Origin: Tissierellia bacterium
GTDB taxonomy: Bacteria; Bacillota; Clostridia; Tissierellales; Sedimentibacteraceae
DNA: 16,606 bases
Direction: 5' to 3'
NCBI GenBank assembly: GCA_028700795.1
Contig: JAQVRY010000005.1
Location: 8,974 to 25,579 of the forward strand
The position numbers and the translations under genes are program-made. The notes below the pieces were generated by a model. The model did not search any database. It was not told the DNA's origin and saw only the letters and a program-made list of their open reading frames with translations. Below are positions 1 through 7,168 of this stretch, one piece after another; the stretch's first letter is position 1; each line of letters starts with the position of its first letter.

Positions 1-1020
1 GGAAATGTTCAAATAGGTGACGGTGCAGATGTAACGGTACAGTCCATGACTAATACTTTCACCAAAGATGTAAAGTCAACAGTCGCTCAAATTTTACAAT
101 TGGAAGAAGCAGGTTGCGAAATTATCAGGGTAGCGGTTGCTGATAATGAAGATGCAGAAGCTATTAAGGAAATAAAAAAACAAATTCATATACCAATTGT
201 TGCAGATATTCATTTCGATTACAGATTAGCACTAAAAAGCATTGAAAATGGAATAGATAAATTGAGAATTAATCCCGGAAATATTGGCAGCAGGGACAGA
301 GTTAAAAAGGTTGTGGAACAGGCAAAGCCAAGAAATATTCCAATCAGAATAGGAGTAAATGCGGGAAGTATCCACAAGGAAATATTAAAAAAATACAATG
401 CTCCGACGTCAGAAGGAATGGTGGAATCTGCATTGGAGCATGTGCGTATTTTAGAGGACCTTGATTACGGCAACATCGTAATTTCTATGAAGGGCACGGA
501 TATTAAAATGACCATTGACGCTTATAAAAGTATGGCGAAAAAGGTTAATTATCCTCTTCACCTTGGAATTACTCATGCAGGGACATTATTTGAAGGAAGC
601 ATACGCTCCGCTATTGGTGTTGGAAGTCTTTTAGCTGACGGCATTGGGGACACTATAAGAATATCTTTAACAGATGAACCAAAGGAAGAAGTAAAGGTTG
701 CAAAGGAAATTTTAAAAAGCCTTAATTTAAGAAATTTCGGAATAAATTATATAACATGCCCCACATGCGGCAGAACTAATATCCAGCTTATCGAGCTTTC
801 AAAAAAGATTCAGGAAGGTTTAAAAGATATTAATAAGCCTTTAACAGTTGCAATAATGGGCTGCGCAGTTAACGGCCCCGGAGAAGCAAGGCAGGCGGAT
901 ATTGGTATTGCAGGTGGAAAAGGAGAAGCCTTATTGTTTAAAGGGGGAGAAATTATTGGCAAGGTAAAGGAAGAAGAAATAGTTAAAAGATTGTTGGAAG
1001 AAATAGATAAACTCCCCTAA
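1..1020 (+). CDS. ispG: 4-hydroxy-3-methylbut-2-enyl diphosphate synthase (flavodoxin/ferredoxin-type), 5' partial
   Basis: IspG (GcpE) is a cytosolic iron-sulfur enzyme that reductively opens 2-C-methylerythritol cyclodiphosphate to HMBPP, the second-last step of the MEP isoprenoid pathway. The reading frame is open from base 1 and begins GNVQIGDGADVTVQSMTNT, a typical near-N-terminal IspG sequence, so only about 10 residues and the start codon seem to be missing upstream; the ATG at base 46 is internal. The 339 visible residues cover the TIM-barrel half and the C-terminal cluster half. The [4Fe-4S] ligands are visible as CPTCGR (Cys253 and Cys256 of the fragment) and GCAVNGPGEA (Cys288, with Glu295 as the expected fourth ligand). 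In Clostridia ispG commonly sits just before polC after dxr and rseP; here rplY and a minus-strand gene intervene. No terminator follows, and the rplY promoter starts two bases after the stop. Confidence 0.97.
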   Translation, partial: GNVQIGDGADVTVQSMTNTFTKDVKSTVAQILQLEEAGCEIIRVAVADNEDAEAIKEIKKQIHIPIVADIHFDYRLALKSIENGIDKLRINPGNIGSRDRVKKVVEQAKPRNIPIRIGVNAGSIHKEILKKYNAPTSEGMVESALEHVRILEDLDYGNIVISMKGTDIKMTIDAYKSMAKKVNYPLHLGITHAGTLFEGSIRSAIGVGSLLADGIGDTIRISLTDEPKEEVKVAKEILKSLNLRNFGINYITCPTCGRTNIQLIELSKKIQEGLKDINKPLTVAIMGCAVNGPGEARQADIGIAGGKGEALLFKGGEIIGKVKEEEIVKRLLEEIDKLP

Positions 1021-1022
1021 GG

Positions 1023-1052
1023 TTGACATCTAATTAAAATGTGTAGTATAAT
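1023..1052 (+). promoter_or_regulatory. sigma-A-type promoter of rplY
   Basis: A perfect -35 hexamer TTGACA (1023-1028) and a perfect -10 hexamer TATAAT (1047-1052) are separated by 18 bases. The predicted transcript start is near 1059, giving a leader of about 86 bases. The promoter begins two bases after the ispG stop codon, so rplY should be transcribed independently of, and probably in addition to, read-through from ispG. Confidence 0.82.
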
Positions 1053-1063
1053 TTATATATAGA

Positions 1064-1125
1064 AATTGAATATATTTCAATTAACATTATCGCTATTTAA
1101 ACCAAGCGTTTATAAAATAAATAGC
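1064..1125 (+). promoter_or_regulatory. two inverted repeats in the rplY 5' leader
   Basis: Two stems can be drawn in the leader. The first is AATTGAA (1064-1070) with TTCAATT (1076-1082) around a 5-base loop. The second is GCTATTTA (1092-1099) with TAAATAGC (1118-1125), eight perfect pairs. Its interior can also form TAAAC (1098-1102) with GTTTA (1108-1112), and a competing short stem CGCT (1091-1094) with AGCG (1105-1108) is possible. The Shine-Dalgarno sequence AAGGAGG (1134-1140) lies outside both stems and no T-tract follows, so this is not a terminator. A role as an L25 or stress-responsive leader is inference only. Confidence 0.4.
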
Positions 1126-1144
1126 ATAAAACTAAGGAGGAATC

Positions 1145-1771
1145 ATGTCAGTAGGAGTTTTAAATGTAGAAAAAAGATTAAAAACAAATAACAAACAGCT
1201 GCGAAGAGAAGGATATTTGCCTGGAAGCATATCCAGCAAAGGGAAGGATTCAGTGTCAGTTACCATAAAGGCTGATGAACTGAGAAAAGGCTTATCAACT
1301 TATGGAAGGAATGCTTTATTTAAAATAACATTGAGCGACAAGGAAATCACCGGCATGGTAAAAGACATTCAGCTTTCACCTGTGAAAGGTACAATGCTGC
1401 ATGTTGATTTTCAAGAAGTATCATTAACAGAAGAAATCAAGGTTGTTTTATCAATTGCGCTTAAAGGAATGGATGCATTAGAATTTAAAGGATTAATGGC
1501 ATTAAGACAATTAGATACAATTACTGTTAAAGGATTACCTCAGAATATTCCTGATGACATATCAATTGATGTTTCAAATATCGACAAAGTAGAAAATATA
1601 TGCTTAAAAGATGTGAAATTTCCTGAAGGAATCGTTCCGGAAGGTGACCCTGAACATGTTTTAATCTCTATCGTTGAATCTAAGAGAACATCTGTAGAAG
1701 AGGAAGAAGAAACAGCTGAAGAAACCGATGTTGAAGTTGAAGTAATCGGTGAGCAACAAGATATAGAATAA
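1145..1771 (+). CDS. rplY: 50S ribosomal protein L25 / general stress protein Ctc
   Basis: L25 of the long (TL5/Ctc) type binds 5S rRNA in the central protuberance of the 50S subunit. The 208-residue product has an N-terminal L25 barrel (about residues 1-92, including the early basic stretch and the segment around residues 70-90 that precedes the linker), a C-terminal TL5-type domain (about 95-185) and an acidic tail (about 186-208, rich in Glu). The start ATG follows AAGGAGG (1134-1140) by four bases. The gene is monocistronic: its own promoter lies upstream and a strong terminator follows. In Bacillus subtilis ctc is sigma-B controlled; here the visible promoter is a consensus housekeeping one. 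Its placement between ispG and polC is less usual. The function call is secure. Confidence 0.95.
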   Translation: MSVGVLNVEKRLKTNNKQLRREGYLPGSISSKGKDSVSVTIKADELRKGLSTYGRNALFKITLSDKEITGMVKDIQLSPVKGTMLHVDFQEVSLTEEIKVVLSIALKGMDALEFKGLMALRQLDTITVKGLPQNIPDDISIDVSNIDKVENICLKDVKFPEGIVPEGDPEHVLISIVESKRTSVEEEEETAEETDVEVEVIGEQQDIE

Positions 1772-1795
1772 ATTAAAAATTTAAGGAATAAAAGC

Positions 1796-1842
1796 AACCT
1801 CGCAACCATGCCCAATGTAGGCGTGGTAACGAGGTTATTTTT
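1796..1842 (+). terminator. intrinsic terminator after rplY, possibly bidirectional
   Basis: A long two-part stem pairs AACCTCG (1796-1802) with CGAGGTT (1830-1836), and inside it ACCATGCC (1805-1812) with GGCGTGGT (1820-1827, one G-U pair), around a 7-base loop. The tail ATTTTT (1837-1842) follows at once. On the minus strand the same stem is followed by GCTTTTATTCC, so it may also end the convergent minus-strand gene. Confidence 0.92.
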
Positions 1843-1859
1843 CGTCAATAAAGGCGTGA

Positions 1860-2114
1860 TTATAATTCCTCTATATGAATAAGTCCTTCAAAAGAGTTAA
1901 GCTTTTGTATAACATCAATGTGATTCATTCTATCTTTTGTTTCCAGTGTTATTATTGCGATAACTGATACTTCGTGAAGTACAGTGTCTTTTGTAATTTC
2001 AATATTACGCACTTTGAAATCTGATAAATTACAAAAAATTATGAATTTATCCAATTGTTCAATAGATTTACATGAAGTGTATATATTAATATGTTTATTA
2101 TTTAAAATTTTCAT
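1860..2114 (-). CDS. small ACT-like domain protein, MgtC C-terminal-like (function unknown)
   Basis: I do not recognise this 84-residue protein as a named family. Its predicted order of secondary structure is strand (about 7-14), helix (17-31), strand (33-41), strand (49-58), helix (62-73), strand (77-83), a beta-alpha-beta-beta-alpha-beta pattern like ACT domains and the cytoplasmic C-terminal domain of MgtC/SapB proteins. The ending FEGLIHIEEL resembles the close of such domains. No signal peptide or membrane segment is visible. The ATG is preceded in frame by a TAA stop six bases upstream, and no clear Shine-Dalgarno sequence or well-spaced promoter is seen, so expression is uncertain. It is convergent with rplY and divergent from polC. 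It could be a regulatory small-ligand-binding protein or the remaining tail of a lost mgtC gene. Confidence 0.55.
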   Translation of the reverse strand: MKILNNKHINIYTSCKSIEQLDKFIIFCNLSDFKVRNIEITKDTVLHEVSVIAIITLETKDRMNHIDVIQKLNSFEGLIHIEEL

Positions 2115-2177
2115 TAATTATAAGCATAAGAAACGTCATTATTATCAATTGTTTTAATCAAATATATTTTCATTATA

Positions 2178-2228
2178 TTGAATTTAGGTTTTAATTTTGT
2201 TATACTCATTAGTAGAAAATAAAGGGAG
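2178..2228 (+). promoter_or_regulatory. promoter and ribosome binding site of polC
   Basis: The -35 element TTGAAT (2178-2183) and -10 element TATACT (2201-2206) are spaced by exactly 17 bases, placing the transcript start near 2213. The short leader carries AAAGGGAG (2221-2228), six bases before the polC ATG. polC therefore has its own promoter and does not depend on the ispG transcript, which is consistent with the terminator after rplY. Confidence 0.72.
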
Positions 2229-2234
2229 ACTACT

Positions 2235-5200
2235 ATGTTTTTAAAAAATTTATTTGCCGCTAATGACCTTGATGATATAAAAATAGATAAGATCGAGGTG
2301 CTAGAAAATACAAATACTATAATTTTATACGCATTAAGTCAAGAAATTATAGATTTAAATCATATAGAAAATATCAAGGAGGAGATAAGAAAGCATTATA
2401 ATAATATAGTAAACATTGAAATACAATTAAATTATAAATTAAGCAAAAATATAAACGTTGAAAAAATAAAAGAAAACATATTTTACATCATCAACAAAAG
2501 TTCAAATATGCTGTCCAAAGCAAAGGACAATATAATGATTGAATTTAAAAATGATTGTTTTTTTGTTATTGCAAACAATAAGCTGCTTATAAACGAGCTG
2601 ATTGACAATAATATAGAAAGAAAAGTCAAGAATCTTATATGCGAATACACTTTAAATTATAATATAGAAACAATATATCAGGAAGCAGAAGATGAAGCAG
2701 CGATTACTACACAAAGAATTTTTGACGAGGAATTAAAAAAGAGTCTACAAGTAATTAAAAACAATTCTTCTGAAAGAAAACCTGCCAACAAAGCCCAAGA
2801 AGGTAAATATAAGAAAAGGTCAAGAAAAAAGATTGACTTTGACAGCATACCGCTGTCTGTTATTTCTGATATAACAAATGACTCAGGTGTTGTTAAAATT
2901 AAGGGGAGAATTGTAAATGTTGATAAAAGAGAGTTGAAAAACGGCTCTCTACTTATGTCAGTCAGCATAACCGATTTTACGGATACAATAATATGTAAAT
3001 ATTTTTGTCCTAAAGATTTTGATGATAAAGGAATTGAAAAAGGAAAGTACCTTCAAATTGCAGGGAATGCAGAATATGATGAATATGAAAAAGAACTGAT
3101 TGTTAAAATCCAGGAGCTTCAGTTAAAAACCGAAGAAATGAAGCGAATGGATAATGCAGAAGAAAAACGGGTTGAGCTTCATCTGCATACAGGTATGAGC
3201 TCAATGGATGGAATAAACAGCTTTAAGGAATATGCCAAGAAGGCAAAGCAATGGGGTCACAAGGCAATTGCAATAAATGACCACGGTGTTGTACAAGGTT
3301 ATCCTGAAGCAATGGAATGCGCTGATGATAATTTTAAAATCATCTATGGTATGGAAGGATATTTGATTAACGACACGGTCAATATTGTAAATAATTGCGA
3401 GAATATTGATTTGGATTCGGATTTTGTCGTTTTTGATTTAGAAACAACCGGTTTAAATCCAAAAAATGACCATATAATTGAAATCGGAGCAGTGAAAATT
3501 TCAAACAGAAAGGTTATTGACAGCTTTTCAACATTTGTACATACCGATAGAAAGCTTCCGGAAAAGATCATTGAATTAACATCAATTACAGATGATATGC
3601 TTGTGGGACAACCTGATATTGGTGATGCTCTGCCGTCATTTCTGGATTTTGCAAAAGGAAGTGTTTTAGTAGCCCACAATGCCAAATTTGACGTTGGTTT
3701 TATAAGAGAAAAAGCAAAGGTATTGTCTATTGAAAATTATAATCCGTCAACCTTGGATACTTTGGAGCTTTCAAAAGCTCTAATTAAAGATGTTAAAAAC
3801 CATAGGCTTAATACCTTAACAAAAAAATTAGGCATAAGCCTTTTAAACCACCACAGAGCAGTTGATGATGCAAATGCTACAGGACAGCTTTTCATAATTT
3901 TATTGAATAAGCTAAGAGAAAGAGAAATATATGATGTTTCAAAATTAAATGAGCTCCTTAAGGAAGACATCGATATTGTTAAACAACCTTACTACCATAT
4001 CAATATACTTGTAAAAAATTATACAGGCCTTAAAAACCTATACAACTTGGTTTCTGATTCACATATAAATAATTTTTATAAAAAGCCAAGGCTTTTAAAA
4101 TCAAATCTAAGCAATTTAAGAGAAGGTTTGATACTTGGAACTGCCTGTGAATCAGGAGAACTTTACAGAGCAATACTTGAGGGCAAAAGTGATGAAAAGA
4201 TCGAAGAAATTGCTGATTATTATGATTTTTATGAAATACAACCGCTTAACAACAATATGTTTTTAGTAAACAATGAAAGATTAAAAGGTGTTGAAGAGCT
4301 TAAAGAAATTAACAAAAAAATCATACAATTAGGTGAAAAGAAAGGGAAAACATCAGTTGCCACAGGTGATGTTCACTTTTTGGAGCCGGAAGATGAAATT
4401 TACAGAAGAATTCTAATGTCAGGACAAGGATATGAGGATGCGGAAAAACAAGCCCCACTATATTTTAAAACGACCGAGGAAATGCTTGATGATTTTTCAT
4501 ATTTAGGTGAAGAAAAGGCATATGAAGTGGTTGTAAAAAATACAAATTTAATTGCTGATTTAATTGAGCCCATACTCCCCATTCCAAAGGGGACATTTCC
4601 TCCGGTAATGAAAGGCTCAGATAATGAGTTAAGAAATATATGTTTTGATAAAGCTAAATCAATCTATGGAGAAAAACTCCCGGACATAGTTGAAAGCAGA
4701 TTAAACAGGGAGTTAAACTCAATAATCGGCAATGGATACTCTGTAATGTATATGATTGCTCAAAAATTAGTTAAGAAATCAAATGAAGACGGATACTTAG
4801 TAGGCTCAAGAGGCTCGGTAGGCTCCTCCTTTGCAGCAACAATGGCAGGAATAACAGAAGTAAACCCATTGGTGCCACATTATGTATGCCCGAAGTGTAA
4901 ATATTCTGAATTTATAGAAGATGGAAGCTATGGCTCGGGTTTTGATTTACTTGACAAATCTTGCCCTGTTTGCAGCACTCTACTAATAAAGGATGGTCAT
5001 GACATACCATTTGAGGTGTTCTTAGGATTTGAAGGAGATAAGGAGCCTGATATAGATTTAAATTTTGCCGGTGAGGAGCAAGGGGTATGCATGAAATATA
5101 CTGAAGAGCTTTTCGGAAAGGGCAAAGTTTTTAGAGCCGGTACTATAAGTACAATTGCTGATAAAACAGCCTACGGCTTTGTTAAGAATTATTTTGAAGA

Positions 5201-6473
5201 AAGAGGTATTTCTAAAAGAAAGGCTGAAATTAAAAGGCTAATTCAAGGTTGTTTAGGTATTAAACGCACCTCCGGGCAGCATCCCGGCGGGGTTATGATT
5301 GTTCCTGAGGACAAGGACATATATGATTTTACACCTGTCCAATATCCTGCAAACAATGAAAAATCCGGAACAATAACTACGCATTTTGACTACCAGTCTA
5401 TTTCCGGAAGAATACTAAAACTTGATTTGCTTGGTCATGATACTCCAAGTATCATACGTATGTTGGAGGACTTAACCGGTTTGGAAAACGATGATATTCC
5501 TACGGATGACCAAAGCACAATGGCTATTTTTAACAGTCCTGAAATATTAGGTATATCATTGGATGAAATAAATTGCAGCACAGGAACACTAGCGATACCA
5601 GAATTTGGAACTCCCTTTGTAAGACAGATGATTATGGATACTAAGCCAAAATCATTTTCAGACTTGGTTAGAATAAGCGGACTTTCCCACGGAACGGATG
5701 TTTGGATTAACAATGCTCAGGATATAATAAAAAAAGGATATGCAGAAATTGGTGGAGTTATTTCAACCCGTGACGACATAATGACATATTTAATTCAAAT
5801 GGGAGTAGATAAGAAAACCGCTTTTGATATAATGGAAAGAGTTCGTAAGGGGAAAGGGCTTCGGAAGGAAGATGAAGAAGCAATGAAGAAGCAAAATGTT
5901 CCTAAGTGGTACATAGACTCCTGCAATACTATAAAATATATGTTTCCCAAGGCACATGCCGTGGCATATGTAACTATGTCTGTAAAAATTGCTTACTTTA
6001 AGGTTCATTACCCTGAAGCTTTCTATGCAACATATTTTTCCACCAAGGTTGATGATTTTGATGCAGATATTGTCACAAAAGGACAAAACAACATACTGAG
6101 CACAATAAGAGCACTTGAAGAAAAAGGAAACGATAAGACCACAAAAGAAAAAAATCTTATAACTGTTCTTGAAGTAGCGTATGAAATGTACAAGCGAGGC
6201 TTCAAATTTACCAAAGTTGATTTATATAAATCTGATGACAGGAAATTCTTACTTACTGAAGATGGAATACTGCCTCCTCTTATGGGACTGGCAGGGCTTG
6301 GCGCCAATGCGGCAGCAAATATAAAGGCAGAGAGAGAAATTTCCAGATTTATTTCAATAGAAGATATTATAAAAAGAGCCAAAGTTACAAAGACAGTAAT
6401 CGAAGTGTTGGAAAACCACGGCTGCCTGAAAAATATGGATGAAACAAACCAGATATCAATTTTTAATGTATGA
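2235..6473 (+). CDS. polC: DNA polymerase III, Gram-positive PolC type, alpha subunit with 3'-5' exonuclease
   Basis: PolC is the main replicative polymerase of Firmicutes. The 1412-residue length is near the usual 1,430-1,440. Domains in order: a variable N-terminal region (about 1-200); an OB fold (about 220-300); a PHP domain opening at ELHLHT (His316, His318) and split by the inserted DEDDh exonuclease (about 396-555: Asp401 and Glu403 in FDLETTG, Asp486 in HNAKFD, His540 and Asp545 in HRAVDDA); a zinc site (CPKC at 885-888 and CPVC at 910-913); and the polymerase core with catalytic PDIDLNF (Asp939, Asp941) and LKLDLLGHD (Asp1064). HPGGVMIVP lies near 1016. The C-terminus ends in QISIF plus two residues, a good beta-clamp-binding peptide. 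All catalytic residues are present, so the enzyme should polymerise and proofread. Confidence 0.98.
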   Translation: MFLKNLFAANDLDDIKIDKIEVLENTNTIILYALSQEIIDLNHIENIKEEIRKHYNNIVNIEIQLNYKLSKNINVEKIKENIFYIINKSSNMLSKAKDNIMIEFKNDCFFVIANNKLLINELIDNNIERKVKNLICEYTLNYNIETIYQEAEDEAAITTQRIFDEELKKSLQVIKNNSSERKPANKAQEGKYKKRSRKKIDFDSIPLSVISDITNDSGVVKIKGRIVNVDKRELKNGSLLMSVSITDFTDTIICKYFCPKDFDDKGIEKGKYLQIAGNAEYDEYEKELIVKIQELQLKTEEMKRMDNAEEKRVELHLHTGMSSMDGINSFKEYAKKAKQWGHKAIAINDHGVVQGYPEAMECADDNFKIIYGMEGYLINDTVNIVNNCENIDLDSDFVVFDLETTGLNPKNDHIIEIGAVKISNRKVIDSFSTFVHTDRKLPEKIIELTSITDDMLVGQPDIGDALPSFLDFAKGSVLVAHNAKFDVGFIREKAKVLSIENYNPSTLDTLELSKALIKDVKNHRLNTLTKKLGISLLNHHRAVDDANATGQLFIILLNKLREREIYDVSKLNELLKEDIDIVKQPYYHINILVKNYTGLKNLYNLVSDSHINNFYKKPRLLKSNLSNLREGLILGTACESGELYRAILEGKSDEKIEEIADYYDFYEIQPLNNNMFLVNNERLKGVEELKEINKKIIQLGEKKGKTSVATGDVHFLEPEDEIYRRILMSGQGYEDAEKQAPLYFKTTEEMLDDFSYLGEEKAYEVVVKNTNLIADLIEPILPIPKGTFPPVMKGSDNELRNICFDKAKSIYGEKLPDIVESRLNRELNSIIGNGYSVMYMIAQKLVKKSNEDGYLVGSRGSVGSSFAATMAGITEVNPLVPHYVCPKCKYSEFIEDGSYGSGFDLLDKSCPVCSTLLIKDGHDIPFEVFLGFEGDKEPDIDLNFAGEEQGVCMKYTEELFGKGKVFRAGTISTIADKTAYGFVKNYFEERGISKRKAEIKRLIQGCLGIKRTSGQHPGGVMIVPEDKDIYDFTPVQYPANNEKSGTITTHFDYQSISGRILKLDLLGHDTPSIIRMLEDLTGLENDDIPTDDQSTMAIFNSPEILGISLDEINCSTGTLAIPEFGTPFVRQMIMDTKPKSFSDLVRISGLSHGTDVWINNAQDIIKKGYAEIGGVISTRDDIMTYLIQMGVDKKTAFDIMERVRKGKGLRKEDEEAMKKQNVPKWYIDSCNTIKYMFPKAHAVAYVTMSVKIAYFKVHYPEAFYATYFSTKVDDFDADIVTKGQNNILSTIRALEEKGNDKTTKEKNLITVLEVAYEMYKRGFKFTKVDLYKSDDRKFLLTEDGILPPLMGLAGLGANAAANIKAEREISRFISIEDIIKRAKVTKTVIEVLENHGCLKNMDETNQISIFNV

Positions 6474-6475
6474 CT

Positions 6476-6517
6476 GTTGTAGGACACGCCTTCTTCGGAT
6501 TACCGTGAATTTACAAC
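6476..6517 (+). repeat. imperfect inverted repeat after polC
   Basis: GTTGTA (6476-6481) pairs with TACAAC (6512-6517), and inside this CACG (6485-6488) pairs with CGTG (6504-6507), with an unpaired centre. The sequence that follows (TTGCAATTATTTCG) is not a proper T-tract. It may protect the polC transcript end or be a weak terminator; no other terminator is visible between polC and the rimP promoter. Confidence 0.35.
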
Positions 6518-6541
6518 TTGCAATTATTTCGAAAAAAATGT

Positions 6542-6570
6542 TTGATTTTTAATATCTTTTGTGATATACT
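6542..6570 (+). promoter_or_regulatory. extended -10 promoter of the rimP-nusA-infB operon
   Basis: The -35 element TTGATT (6542-6547) and the -10 element TATACT (6565-6570) are 17 bases apart, and the -10 is preceded by TGA (6562-6564), an extended -10. The predicted start near 6577 gives a leader of about 110 bases before rimP. This is the only strong promoter I see upstream of the long operon. Confidence 0.78.
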
Positions 6571-6593
6571 ATTAAAAAGATAGATTTTGACGG

Positions 6594-6651
6594 AAAGAGT
6601 GGGTGACCCCACTCTTTCTACTTGTATGACCTTGCGCTATAAGCGTTAAGG
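6594..6651 (+). promoter_or_regulatory. two-hairpin leader of rimP-nusA, candidate attenuator
   Basis: Hairpin 1 is ten perfect pairs, AAAGAGTGGG (6594-6603) with CCCACTCTTT (6608-6617), around a 4-base loop; it is followed by CTACTTGT, so the tail read from the GC-rich core is T-rich but interrupted. Hairpin 2 pairs CCTTGCGCT (6630-6638) with AGCGTTAAGG (6642-6651), with one bulged base and a G-U pair, closing a 3-base loop. The Shine-Dalgarno region AAAGGAGAGGG (6668-6678) lies downstream and free. In Bacillus subtilis the rimP-nusA leader contains a terminator through which NusA is reported to control its own operon. The interrupted tail here fits that type of NusA-assisted terminator, but the assignment is inference. 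Confidence 0.5.
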
Positions 6652-6687
6652 ATAGGCATATAAGCATAAAGGAGAGGGAATATACAT

Positions 6688-7152
6688 ATGAGCAAGAAAA
6701 ATATCATATCTTCTGTTCGTAAAATTACAGAAGAAATACTGAAATCTACTGAAATTGAGCTGATTGATATTGAGTATGTAAAAGAGGGGCCGTTTAAGTA
6801 TTTGAAAATTTACATAGATAAGCCCGGGGGAATAACTGTAGATGATACTGCGGATATAAGCAGAGCTCTTAATAAAAAGCTTGATGAAGCAGACCTGATA
6901 GATGAACAATACTTTTTGGAAGTATCTTCACCTGGAATTGAAAGACCTTTTAAAAAAGAAGCAGATTATATGACTAATATTGGGAATGTAGTTGAAGCAA
7001 GGTTTTACAAGCCAATTGATGGCAAGAAGTCAGTAAAAGGCATATTAAAAGAGAAGAACGAGAATAATATTGTAATTGAATCAGGAGAAAATATTATTAC
7101 GATTGAACTTAATGATCTGGCAAAAATAAATAGAGTGATAGAGGATTTTTAA
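6688..7152 (+). CDS. rimP: ribosome maturation factor RimP
   Basis: RimP binds the free 30S subunit and promotes its maturation around protein S12 and the central pseudoknot of 16S rRNA. The 154-residue product has the usual two domains: an N-terminal alpha/beta domain (about 1-80, with IELIDIEYVKEG and the D-K-P-G turn near residue 45) ending in the family signature LEVSSPGIERPF (about 88-99), and a C-terminal SH3-like barrel (about 100-154). The ATG lies 9-14 bases after a purine-rich GGAGAGGG site. It is the first gene of the long operon, and nusA follows after 16 bases, the standard arrangement in bacteria. Length and signature are normal. Confidence 0.97.
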   Translation: MSKKNIISSVRKITEEILKSTEIELIDIEYVKEGPFKYLKIYIDKPGGITVDDTADISRALNKKLDEADLIDEQYFLEVSSPGIERPFKKEADYMTNIGNVVEARFYKPIDGKKSVKGILKEKNENNIVIESGENIITIELNDLAKINRVIEDF

Positions 7153-7168
7153 TGGAGGGGTTGTTTAA

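Noticed and set aside
1540..1848. 102-codon minus-strand frame overlapping rplY and its terminator
   Set aside because: It starts inside the rplY terminator and its serine-rich run mirrors the Glu/Val-rich tail of L25; an antisense artefact.
6023..6487. 154-codon open frame on the minus strand across the polC 3' end
   Set aside because: It is the antisense of a strongly conserved polC region, with serine/phenylalanine-rich low-quality sequence typical of a shadow frame, and has no ribosome binding site or family resemblance.
6622..6632. 11-base repeat TTGTATGACCT shared with 16586-16596, both after hairpins
   Set aside because: Exact 11-base repeats are expected by chance in a 16.6 kb AT-rich window, and the sequences diverge at once on both sides.
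6577..6687. Riboswitch in the rimP leader
   Set aside because: Two simple stems without a recognisable conserved ligand-binding core; nothing matches a riboswitch class I know.
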